Source of the DNA: Geothermovivens sp964644845 | GTDB lineage: Bacteria > Zhuqueibacterota > Zhuqueibacteria > Oleimicrobiales > Geothermoviventaceae | Assembly (NCBI GenBank): GCA_964644845.1 | Contig: CAZXXS010000071.1 | Span: 1-57,671 of the forward strand | Length of the DNA: 57,671 bases | Direction: 5' to 3' | In this document: positions 36,289-44,002 of the stretch, piece after piece | Layout: each line of letters begins with the position of its first letter | How positions within the stretch are numbered: position 1 is the stretch's first letter | The notes under the pieces: generated by a model | What the model was told of the DNA's origin: nothing | Databases searched by the model: none | What the model saw: the letters and a program-made list of their open reading frames with translations, nothing else | Made by a program: the position numbers and the translations under genes

Positions 36289-36981
36289 ATGAGATCGAAA
36301 ACCGTGGGAATGGCCCTCGCACTTGCGCTGGCTGCGGCGACACTGTACGCCCAGGGTACCGGAACGGGTAGGATGCCCTGGGGCACGAGCCAATCCGATT
36401 CGACAGCGGGGACAGGCCTGATGCAAGCCGGAATGTCAAAAGGCATGATGCGCGGCATGCGGCAAGACACCTCCAGGCCGGAGACGGCAAGTGGCATGAT
36501 GAAGATGACCGGCGCGAAGGCTGGCGCTGGAACGCGTAAGATGCGGATGAGCATGGCGGAACCGAGCAGCCCGACCGGGATGATGGGTCCGCTGCACGGC
36601 TCCGTGAGGGCGCTGGTTCGACCGTCAAACTGGTTGACGAAAGTAAACCTGACCGAGGAACAAGCCGCCAGGTTGGAGACCATCAGGGCCGATTTCCTCA
36701 AACGGCGGGTGGATTCAAAAGCTGATTTGGAGAAGGCGCGGATCGACCTGGAGTTGCTTTTGCGCAAGAACGCCGAAGCAGGCGCCGTGGAGCCGCTCGT
36801 GCGGGACTACTACGCGAGTAGAGCGGCCATGGAAGTGGATGCTTACAGGACGCTTCAGCGTGTGCGGGGACTGTTGACGCCTCAACAGCGTAAAACTCTG
36901 GACCTGGCTCTGAAAACACCGGGATGCGCGGACTGCAAGGGCAACACGCGCGGCAACGGGAAAAGGACGGCCATCCGGTAA
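36289..36981 (+). CDS. Periplasmic methionine-rich Spy/CpxP-like protein
   Basis: 230 residues from the ATG at 36289 (GAGGAG 7 nt upstream). A signal peptide (KTVGMALALALAAATLYAQ) is followed by about 75 residues with 14 methionines in GMM, GM and KMRMSM clusters, the pattern of copper- or silver-binding Met motifs. Residues about 115-215 form a helical Spy-type domain bounded by two LTxxQ signatures, LTEEQ and LTPQQ. The tail has PGCADCKG, a CxxC pair. Inference: a periplasmic chaperone and metal buffer. It follows DUF302 by 111 nt. Confidence 0.8.
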   Translation: MRSKTVGMALALALAAATLYAQGTGTGRMPWGTSQSDSTAGTGLMQAGMSKGMMRGMRQDTSRPETASGMMKMTGAKAGAGTRKMRMSMAEPSSPTGMMGPLHGSVRALVRPSNWLTKVNLTEEQAARLETIRADFLKRRVDSKADLEKARIDLELLLRKNAEAGAVEPLVRDYYASRAAMEVDAYRTLQRVRGLLTPQQRKTLDLALKTPGCADCKGNTRGNGKRTAIR

Positions 36982-37306
36982 CTTACTTAGCCCTCGTTTA
37001 ACTGGCTGGGCGGCCGCGTGAAGTCCGAGCTTCTTCGCCTTTCCGGCCGATGCGGATGGTTGGCGAGAAAGTAGTTCCGACAGACGCCAAAGCTGGGAAC
37101 TGACCACGGTCATCAAATTGGAAATCGGGAACGAAGACGGCGGCGTCTGAGCCCGGTCGGTTCGTCCGGCCTTGAGGAAAACGTGGGTGCTGTGAGGGAA
37201 GGCCTGAGGGGGGAAACGGTCGAGACGCGAGAAACCGCAAGGGACGGGTTGTGGAGAACGGTGAAGCGTCGATTTGCGTTTGTTGCGAAAGACAAGAGGT
37301 GAAATC
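36982..37306 (+). other. Intergenic region within the cluster
   Basis: 325 nt between the Met-rich gene and the SHOCT gene. There is one short stem, AGACG-GCGG-CGTCT, near 37134. No ORF, terminator or promoter that I would defend. Confidence 0.35.
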
Positions 37307-37546
37307 ATGGGTTTCGGTGGACACATGGGCATGGGGTACGGTTGGATTGGCGGATTGGTGTGGCTGGTCCTCCTCGGAGGACTGGTTTGGCTGGTCGTCA
37401 ACCTGTTGCAGAGGGGGTCAACGTCGTCCGCAGGACTGCGCCCACAGCCTCCGGCTGACGCCGTCGAGATTTTGAAAAAGAGGTTCGCCCGAGGCGAAAT
37501 CGATGCAGAAGAGTACAGGGAGCGCCTGCGTTTGCTGGAGAACTGA
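37307..37546 (+). CDS. Small SHOCT-domain membrane protein
   Basis: 79 residues from the ATG at 37307 with AGAGGTG upstream. A short Gly/Met-rich start (GFGGHMGMGYGW), one membrane helix (IGGLVWLVLLGGLVWLVVNLL), a flexible linker, and a C-terminal SHOCT motif (AVEILKKRFARGEIDAEEYRERLRLLE). SHOCT domains bind nucleic acids or oligomerise. Proteins of this exact shape are commonly encoded beside copper-resistance genes, which matches the neighbourhood. Confidence 0.85.
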   Translation: MGFGGHMGMGYGWIGGLVWLVLLGGLVWLVVNLLQRGSTSSAGLRPQPPADAVEILKKRFARGEIDAEEYRERLRLLEN

Positions 37547-37712
37547 TTGCCCGGTAAACGACGCAGTGCCTTGACCTCGGGAATTGAGTGCAGAAAGCTT
37601 TCGGTCGGTACGTGGAAGGGCGACTGTACAAGCTGCGGCTGAGAACAGCGAGCGCACTCGCGGGGCTGGATGCGTCGCTCGATTTTGGGTGGGTTGGACG
37701 GAGGGTTGATCG

Positions 37713-38129
37713 ATGAGCACCGAAGAGGGAGAAGTGGTTGAACTGCGCAACGGGACCGTTGTCGTGAGGCTCGAAGCGGGAATGCGCTGCATGACGTGTG
37801 CCGCCAGGGGTGCTTGCCAGGCTTTTGGGTCCGGCGTACGGAAAATCGAGCTGCCCAGCCGTGAAGGCGTGGAACCTGGGCAACGCGTTGTCCTCAAATA
37901 CAAAAGCCGGTTCAGGATTTTCTCCGCACTGCTCGTTTTTCTGGTGCCAATCGTTGGCCTGGTCGGTGGATTTGTGGCGGCTGTTGCGCTGTTCAAAACC
38001 CAGGGAGCCGGAGTGCTGGGGGCGTTTCTGGGGTTAGGGATTGGATTTGGTCTGCTCAGATTGATCGACAGGTGGATTGCCCGTCGGGCGACCTTTCTTC
38101 CCGAGATTGTCGAGAAGGAAGGAGTGTGA
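37713..38129 (+). CDS. RseC/MucC-like redox membrane protein
   Basis: 138 residues. The cytoplasmic N-terminus has GTVVVRLEAG followed by CMTCAARGAC, the Cx2Cx5C cluster pattern of RseC (SoxR-reducing system component). Two membrane helices follow (ALLVFLVPIVGLVGGFVAAV and VLGAFLGLGIGFGLLRLI) and a short tail. In known bacteria RseC works with the Rnf/Rsx electron-transfer complex or modulates sigma-E; neither is in the window. The ATG has GGAGGG upstream. It is the last gene of the cluster before the convergent SOS operon. Confidence 0.85.
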   Translation: MSTEEGEVVELRNGTVVVRLEAGMRCMTCAARGACQAFGSGVRKIELPSREGVEPGQRVVLKYKSRFRIFSALLVFLVPIVGLVGGFVAAVALFKTQGAGVLGAFLGLGIGFGLLRLIDRWIARRATFLPEIVEKEGV

Positions 38130-38404
38130 GAAGCCTACGCGGGGGGCTACGCCATTCCTGCCGGATCTGTGGCAACGGTTGCGTGCTTGAGGTGCTGGGG
38201 TAGGGGGAAGTCTCTGTCAAAAGGAACGGACGCGCGGAACCTTGCCGGCAGAGTCCCACACTTGCGCCGTTGGGAACAAAAGCCGGCAACGTGTTTCCCG
38301 CGCTGCTTACGAAGCTCTTGAAGACCGTTGTGCCGTGTCGAAGGTCCGCTACATCTCTGGGCGCAAGGGCCAGTCTGAAACAGAGAGCCCAGGCTGGAAG
38401 CGCG

Positions 38405-41398
38405 TCAGAGTGGCGCAACCGTTTCTACCGTTAGTGTCACGGCTCCGAAATCTTCTTCCACTTTCCCGGTGAGGAGAAAAGGCCGGTCTGTGCTTAACAG
38501 ATGGGCGAAATTCTCGTAGGCCCGCGGGAAAAAGGTCGTGTCGTAAATGGCGGTTGTGTCCTCGAAGCTGACGAATTCCATGAGCTGCTCGCGTTTGGTT
38601 TTCGCCAGCTTTTGTGTGATGAGCCATCCGGCCACCGTAACGCGCTCGCCAATGTGTTTGTCCAGATCCTTCGCGGGCAAGACCCCTCGCTTCCGCAGGC
38701 GCTCCTCGTACAGAGTGAGCGGGTGTCGGCTGATCAGAAAGCCGAATACCTGTAACTCGTGGCGCAGTCGGGTGCGCTCGTCGTACTCTGGGAGTGGGGG
38801 AACTGGAATGTCCGGATCCAGTTCGGCGAAAAGGTCAGCAGTTGCCACAAGCGCTTTGTGAGCTGGCTGGTGTTGCCGGGAGCTGACGAGCCACATCATT
38901 TGGGGACGCGTGAGCTCCGGCTCCACGGCGTCGAAGGCGCCCGCCTTGATGAGCTGTCGCGTTTCCGAAGGTTCGATGCGAACGCGGTGTAGAAAATCGC
39001 GGAGCGAAAGGAAGGGGCCGTTGCGTCGCCTCTCTTCAACGATCGCTTGCAGAGACTCCTCTCTCAGGCCTTTGATCTGCATCAGACCGACGCGAAGCTG
39101 GCGGCCTTTGCCCGTGTAGGGGATGTCGCTCTCGTTGATGTCCGGCAGGAGAATGCGGAGCCCCATCCGCCGAGCTTCGGAGAGGTAAGCAAACGTGGAG
39201 TAGTACCCACCCTGATTCGAAATGACCGCGGCCATGAATTCCGCCGGAAAGTGGGCGCGCAACCACGCGGATTTGTAGGAAACCATCGCGTACGAAGCCG
39301 AATGTGGCTTGCAGAAGCTGTAGCCGCTGAAACTCAGGATCATGTCCCAGATTCTGTCGATGGTCTCGTGGGGTACCCCTCGTCTTAACGCTCCCCGGTA
39401 GAATTTCTGTCGGTAGTCTTCCAGTTTCTTACGCTTGTGCTTTTTCGAGAGCACCTTGCGCAACTCGTCGGCCTCTGCGGCGCTGAAACCCGCCAGTTCG
39501 ATGGCTACGCGCGACACGTCCTCCTGGTACACCATGATGCCGTAGGTCTCGCGCATGACCTCTTGCAACACCGGGTGAAGCGGTTTGTAGCTGCCGCCAC
39601 GCAACCGCCGGATGTACTCGCGAATGTAGGTGTTGGCGGCTGGCCGAATAATGGAGCTGTGGATCACCAGATGCTCGAAATCCCCCTTCCTTGTTTTCTT
39701 CTGTAGCAGGCGCATGGCTGGGGATTCGACGTAAAACACCCCCATGGTGTCGCCACGTGCCATCAGATCCTGTGTGACCGGGTCCTCCAGTGGATCCCAG
39801 CGTGCGTAGTCGATGCGTACACCGTGATGTTGCTCGACGGCGTCAAGGGCATCTCGAATGACAGCTAAGGAACGGTTGCCCAGCAAATCGATCTTCACCA
39901 GTCCGGCGTCTTCCGCCTGGTCCTTTTCCCACTGAATGATGCGCACTCCTTTCGGGGCCATTTCGACGGGCACGTAGGTGTCCACGCGGCCCGGTACAAT
40001 GACCACGCCCCCTGGATGCACGGAGAGGTTGCGGGGGAAGCCGTGAATGCGGTCGGCGAGGCGTAGAATTTCCGGCCAGGGCGGCTGCAAATCCACACCA
40101 CGGAAAACCGGGTGATGCGCAACCAGATCGCTGACGCTGTCGGCATCCCAGTAGCCCGGAATGCGCTTGCTGATGCGACTGATCTCGTTGTCCGGCAGAC
40201 CGTAGACTTTGGCAATTTCGCGCACGGCCGCTTTGGCCTTGAACGTAACGTGGTTGCTGATCATGGCCGTGGCGTGTTTGCCGTAGCGACGGAAGACGTA
40301 GGCCAGGATGTCGTCGCGTTCATCCCAGGGGAAATCCACGTCGATGTCCGGTGGATCCTTGCGGCCGCGGTTCAAAAAGCGCTCAAAGAACAGGTCGTAA
40401 CGGATGGGGTCCACGTGGGTAATGCCCAGGCAGTACGAGACGATGCTGGCCGCCGCCGAGCCCCGTCCGCACGTGCGCGGCGATTGCTGCACGATGTCGT
40501 GCACTACCAGGAAGTAGGGAGCGTAGCCCTTGTCACGAATGATGACCAGCTCGTGTTCGAGGCGCTTTTGCACAGCCGGGGTGATTTCTCCGTACCGCCA
40601 GCGCGCTCCCTTGTAGCAGAGTTCTCGCAGGTACCGGTAGGCATCCTGGCCGTCAGGTCCTCGGAATTGCCGAAAAATGAAACCGCCGAGATCGAATTCG
40701 AAAGCGCAAGTTTCGGCAATTTTCTCTGTGTTCAGAATGGCGTCCGGGGCATCGGCAAAGGCGGCGGCCATGCTGGTGGCTGACCGCAGGTAAGCGTGCG
40801 GGGGGGCTACTTCGGAAACGGGCAAGCGGTCGAGGGTTGTGTTCAAGGCGACGGCGCGCAGCAAACGGTGCACACGGTAGTCGGAAGGTGCTGCGAAGTA
40901 CACGGCGTTTGTGGCAACCGGTCGCAGGCCGTGCTGACGGGCGAAGCGGAGGAGTGCACGGCGTCGTGGTCCGGGATGGAGCTCGACGTAGAGCGACTCC
41001 GTGCCCAGGTCGCGGGCCCATTTCGCCAGTAGCACTGGTTGATCGCTGAGGACGACCAGATCTTCGGCGTAGGCCGGGAGAGCTTGGGCCAGCTTGAACT
41101 GAGGATCCAGATGCCGAAGTGTGATGAGTCGCGACAGGTTGCTGTAGCCGCGCTGGCTTTTGCAGAGCAGAACGGCGCGCTCGGAGTCCGTGCGGATTTC
41201 GGCGCCGATCAGAGGCACAAGGTTGTGGTCTTTAGCCACTTCGAGAAAGCGAACCAGTCCGTAAACGCCGTTGGTGTCGGTGAGGGCCAGCCCTCGAAAA
41301 CCCTGGTGGCGAGCAGCGGCACAGAGTTCTTCCAGCGAGTTGGCGCCACGGCCGAAAGAGTAGTACGAATGCACGTGCAGGTGGACGAACTGGGGCAT
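38405..41398 (-). CDS. dnaE2: Error-prone DNA polymerase III alpha subunit (DnaE2/ImuC type)
   Basis: 997 residues, shorter than replicative DnaE (about 1160) and in the DnaE2/ImuC range. The N-terminal PHP domain keeps FVHLHVHSYYSF and ALTDTNGVYG. The palm is intact: Asp351, 353 and 355 in PDIDVDF and Asp504 in VKIDLLG, so it should be catalytically competent. A helix-hairpin-helix region and a C-terminal OB-fold (VTVAGWLITQKLAKTKRE, LMEFVSFEDTTAIYD) end the protein, without the tau-binding tail. The ATG has AGAGGTG 7 nt upstream. Third gene of the lexA operon. Role: translesion synthesis after DNA damage, presumably with the ImuB-like protein. Confidence 0.92.
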   Translation of the reverse strand: MPQFVHLHVHSYYSFGRGANSLEELCAAARHQGFRGLALTDTNGVYGLVRFLEVAKDHNLVPLIGAEIRTDSERAVLLCKSQRGYSNLSRLITLRHLDPQFKLAQALPAYAEDLVVLSDQPVLLAKWARDLGTESLYVELHPGPRRRALLRFARQHGLRPVATNAVYFAAPSDYRVHRLLRAVALNTTLDRLPVSEVAPPHAYLRSATSMAAAFADAPDAILNTEKIAETCAFEFDLGGFIFRQFRGPDGQDAYRYLRELCYKGARWRYGEITPAVQKRLEHELVIIRDKGYAPYFLVVHDIVQQSPRTCGRGSAAASIVSYCLGITHVDPIRYDLFFERFLNRGRKDPPDIDVDFPWDERDDILAYVFRRYGKHATAMISNHVTFKAKAAVREIAKVYGLPDNEISRISKRIPGYWDADSVSDLVAHHPVFRGVDLQPPWPEILRLADRIHGFPRNLSVHPGGVVIVPGRVDTYVPVEMAPKGVRIIQWEKDQAEDAGLVKIDLLGNRSLAVIRDALDAVEQHHGVRIDYARWDPLEDPVTQDLMARGDTMGVFYVESPAMRLLQKKTRKGDFEHLVIHSSIIRPAANTYIREYIRRLRGGSYKPLHPVLQEVMRETYGIMVYQEDVSRVAIELAGFSAAEADELRKVLSKKHKRKKLEDYRQKFYRGALRRGVPHETIDRIWDMILSFSGYSFCKPHSASYAMVSYKSAWLRAHFPAEFMAAVISNQGGYYSTFAYLSEARRMGLRILLPDINESDIPYTGKGRQLRVGLMQIKGLREESLQAIVEERRRNGPFLSLRDFLHRVRIEPSETRQLIKAGAFDAVEPELTRPQMMWLVSSRQHQPAHKALVATADLFAELDPDIPVPPLPEYDERTRLRHELQVFGFLISRHPLTLYEERLRKRGVLPAKDLDKHIGERVTVAGWLITQKLAKTKREQLMEFVSFEDTTAIYDTTFFPRAYENFAHLLSTDRPFLLTGKVEEDFGAVTLTVETVAPL

Positions 41399-41572
41399 GC
41401 AGCATCACCTCTGGGACTTGCACAAAATCCGCGAAGAGCGGCTCCGGGATTTTCCGGTCTCGTACGAACCGGCGCTTCGTTCGCCTTTGCAGAGGCTTTG
41501 GTCCCTTCCTCGAAGGTCAGTCTGGGCGCAGAGAAGTGGGTGCATCGGTTGCTGAAGGCCAGCGGTCGAAAG

Positions 41573-42724
41573 CTACAGCGTGTGTGCGTAGCGGACGGCA
41601 TTTTCCCCGTAACGATCCCGGATGTGGTCGACGGCGGCTACCAGGCGTTTGCGACGTTCCTCCTCGCGCGGGAAGAGAGCCAGTTGTCCCGACGGCGGGT
41701 GTAGCTCCGCAAATTGCAACCGGAGTGTGCGCACGCGGACCCGCCGTGTGAGAAGACGGAGAAGCAGCTCCTCCGCAACGGGGTAAATCTCGAATTCCAT
41801 CTGACTCGGGAACGCGAGTCGCGTTTCGCCCCTGGCGTCCCGGCTGTCGGAGTAGCGCAGGTAAAGACCCAGACGCTGAGTTGTCACGCTGTGACGCCGC
41901 AAGCGGCGGCAAGCGCGTTCTACCAGTCGAAAAAGCAAAGCCCGCAAGGCAAACAAGTGGTTGGTGTCTTCGGGCAGGGTGTCTTCCTCCACAACGACGG
42001 GGCGACGCGTGGGCGGCTGCACGGGCCGGGGATCGATGCCGTGTGCCCACTGGTGCAACTGCACACCACGGCGTCCGAAGAGATGCGTCAGGTGCCACAG
42101 GGGCAAAATGGCCAGTTCCCGGATGAACCGCACGTTGAGCTCGTCCAGTTGTTCCAGAGTGCGTCGCCCCACGCCCGGTAGGTAGCGGACGGGCAAGGGC
42201 GAGAGAAAGCGTTCCTCGTGCCCGGGTTTGACGCTTTGCAACCCTCGCGGTTTGGTCACGTCTGAGGCGACTTTGCTGACCAGCTTGTTGGTCGCCACGC
42301 CGACGGTGGCTTCGAGCCGGAGAGAGTCGCGGATCTCGCGCTGGGCGCGGGCAGCAGCGTCCACTGCGTTCCCGAACAGCCTTTGAGTGCCGGTGACGTC
42401 CAGGAAAGCGTGACCGTAGCGGACGGGTTCAATGACCGGGCTGTAGTGTCCCAGAATGTCCAGCATGGCTCGGGTTGCCCGTGCGTAAAGCGGCTCGTTT
42501 GGAGGGAGTACCACGAGATCGCGGCAGCGTTTTTGGGCCTCGTGAAGCGGCATGCCCCGGTGAATGCCCATCTGTCTCGCTTCGTACGACGAAGCGTAGA
42601 CCAGCGGGCGCGAAGCCTTCTGCACCGCCACAACCACGGGGCGGTCCCGCAGACGAGGTTCCAGAACGGCCTCGACTGAAACGGCGAAGGCCGTGATGTC
42701 GACGTAGAGGACGCTGCGTTCCAC
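41573..42724 (-). CDS. imuB: ImuB-like Y-family polymerase with degenerate active site
   Basis: 383 residues from GTG at 42724 (AGGTGG 4 nt upstream); a GTG at 42769 has no ribosome site. The first catalytic Asp is kept (Asp9 in LYVDITAF), but where DinB has SxDEAF this protein reads RYGHAFLDVTG, so the catalytic Asp-Glu pair is Gly104-His105. Thumb and little-finger regions follow (LPGVGRRTLEQL). QLALF near residues 347-351 is a textbook beta-clamp binding motif. Loss of catalytic residues with a retained clamp motif is the hallmark of ImuB, the non-catalytic bridge of the mutasome. The distance to dnaE2 is 174 nt and to lexA 63 nt. Confidence 0.85.
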   Translation of the reverse strand: MERSVLYVDITAFAVSVEAVLEPRLRDRPVVVAVQKASRPLVYASSYEARQMGIHRGMPLHEAQKRCRDLVVLPPNEPLYARATRAMLDILGHYSPVIEPVRYGHAFLDVTGTQRLFGNAVDAAARAQREIRDSLRLEATVGVATNKLVSKVASDVTKPRGLQSVKPGHEERFLSPLPVRYLPGVGRRTLEQLDELNVRFIRELAILPLWHLTHLFGRRGVQLHQWAHGIDPRPVQPPTRRPVVVEEDTLPEDTNHLFALRALLFRLVERACRRLRRHSVTTQRLGLYLRYSDSRDARGETRLAFPSQMEFEIYPVAEELLLRLLTRRVRVRTLRLQFAELHPPSGQLALFPREEERRKRLVAAVDHIRDRYGENAVRYAHTL

Positions 42725-42787
42725 GGTTCCACCTGCTGAAATCGGGTCCGAGAGCTGCAAATCCGACACACAGTCGTTGTGCGGATT

Positions 42788-43405
42788 TTACGACACCCGC
42801 TCGCGCAAAAGCGACACAACCACGCCCTGAATGCTCCACTCGCTTTCCGGGTGGATTTCCTGGTAACGAGGATTTTCGGGTTTCAGGTAGCGCTGGTTTC
42901 CGCGCACCACGAGCCGCTTCACCGTGACCTCGTCGCCGAGCAAGGCCACAACGATGTCGCCGTTTTTCGCTTCGCTGGTTGAGCGTACGACCACCAGGTC
43001 GCCGTCCAGAATGCCAGCACCCTCCATGCTGTCGCCAGTGACGCGCAGTAAAAAGTAGCGACCGCCGTTGTGCAGCAGCTCGCGCGGAATGGCAACGTGA
43101 CGCTCCACGTTTTCTTCCGCCAGGACGGGGTGTCCTGCGGTCACCGCACCGATCAACGGCAACTGGACGTCGCGCTGTGGCAGGATTTCCAGAGCGCGGT
43201 CGAGCAGGCGAATGCTGCGTGCCTTTTCACTTTTGGCGATGTAACCCTTCTGCTCGAGCTTGCGCAGGTACTTGATCACCGTGTTTTTGGAGCGTACGCC
43301 GAGGTGAGCGGCAATTTCTCGCAGGGTTGGGGGATAACCCTGTTCCTCGATCCGTTCAGCAATGAGCTCCAGCACCCGACGCTGCTTCTCCGTCAGGGTA
43401 GTCAT
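42788..43405 (-). CDS. lexA: SOS repressor LexA
   Basis: 205 residues. A winged helix (1-65) has the recognition helix in VRSKNTVIKYLRKLEQKGY. The S24 self-cleavage domain is complete: cleavage site Ala90-Gly91 (VTAGHP), nucleophile Ser126 in GDSMEGAG and general-base Lys163 in EVTVKRL. RecA filaments on damaged DNA would trigger its autocleavage and derepress the operon. It is the first gene of an operon with the ImuB-like and DnaE2 genes. The promoter overlaps a perfect palindrome, consistent with autoregulation. The recognition helix differs from those of E. coli and B. subtilis, in line with a different operator. Confidence 0.96.
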   Translation of the reverse strand: MTTLTEKQRRVLELIAERIEEQGYPPTLREIAAHLGVRSKNTVIKYLRKLEQKGYIAKSEKARSIRLLDRALEILPQRDVQLPLIGAVTAGHPVLAEENVERHVAIPRELLHNGGRYFLLRVTGDSMEGAGILDGDLVVVRSTSEAKNGDIVVALLGDEVTVKRLVVRGNQRYLKPENPRYQEIHPESEWSIQGVVVSLLRERVS

Positions 43406-43430
43406 GGCGGTGCCTCTTCTTGTTGGGTGG

Positions 43431-43449
43431 CCATTTGGTCACCAAATGG
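43431..43449. promoter_or_regulatory. Proposed LexA operator (19-nt perfect palindrome)
   Basis: CCATTTGGT-C-ACCAAATGG: arms of 9 nt, one central base, 26 nt upstream of the lexA start and overlapping the -10 box. It matches none of the classical LexA boxes (CTGT-N8-ACAG, GAAC-N4-GTTC, GTTC-N7-GTTC). Binding by LexA is inferred from position. Confidence 0.7.
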
Positions 43450-43474
43450 TACAATTCTTCCGCGAAAATGTCAA
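43446..43474 (-). promoter_or_regulatory. Sigma-70 promoter of the lexA-imuB-dnaE2 operon
   Basis: Minus strand: TTGACA (43469-43474), 17-nt spacer, TACCAT (43446-43451). The -10 shares four bases with the palindrome at 43431-43449, so a bound repressor would block RNA polymerase. Confidence 0.75.
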
Positions 43475-43884
43475 GGGAATTTTCGCCGTCGATTCCGGTT
43501 TGCACACGTGAGCTGAATCTCCTGTTGCCGGCACACAGGTGAACATGTACCAGCGGACGTAGCCTCCTCAGGTAGCCGCTACAACCGATCGGAACCTGCG
43601 CTGTGGCAATTCGGAGATTTAGGTTTGCCATCTCCAGTACGCCTGCGAAGCGGTCTCCAGGACCGAACGCTGCTGCGGTTGCCGTGCCGTGTGCGCTTTG
43701 GAGCCCGGGAGACCCAGGGCACAAAGCGCGACCCAGGGCCAACCAGAACTACGCACCGACGGGTGAGGGACCTTCGCCAACAGCCAGCAGGGCAGGTTTT
43801 GGCGAAATGGCGTAACCCTTGACTATTCAATTTGTTACAGGTACAGCTGTTCCGGCGTGCGGATGGTTTCCAGCCAGTTCCTTC
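43475..43884 (+). other. Intergenic region between lexA and the M1 peptidase gene
   Basis: About 400 nt between two diverging units. There is a second, weaker rightward promoter candidate, TTGACT (43819-43824), 17 nt, TACAGC (43842-43847). No ORF with a ribosome site and no second copy of the lexA palindrome. Confidence 0.4.
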
Positions 43885-43913
43885 TTGACAATCCGCGCCC
43901 CAGTGGCTATATT
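43885..43913 (+). promoter_or_regulatory. Sigma-70 promoter of the M1 peptidase gene
   Basis: TTGACA (43885-43890), 17-nt spacer, TATATT (43908-43913), 90 nt before the ATG at 44003. Close to consensus in all three elements. Confidence 0.65.
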
Positions 43914-44002
43914 TGACCGCGAAGTTGGGGAAGTCGCGAGTGTGCAACTTGCCGACGTCTTGACGTCTCGAGGCGGGCAAAACTACTGAGAGAGGGAGGA
44001 AA

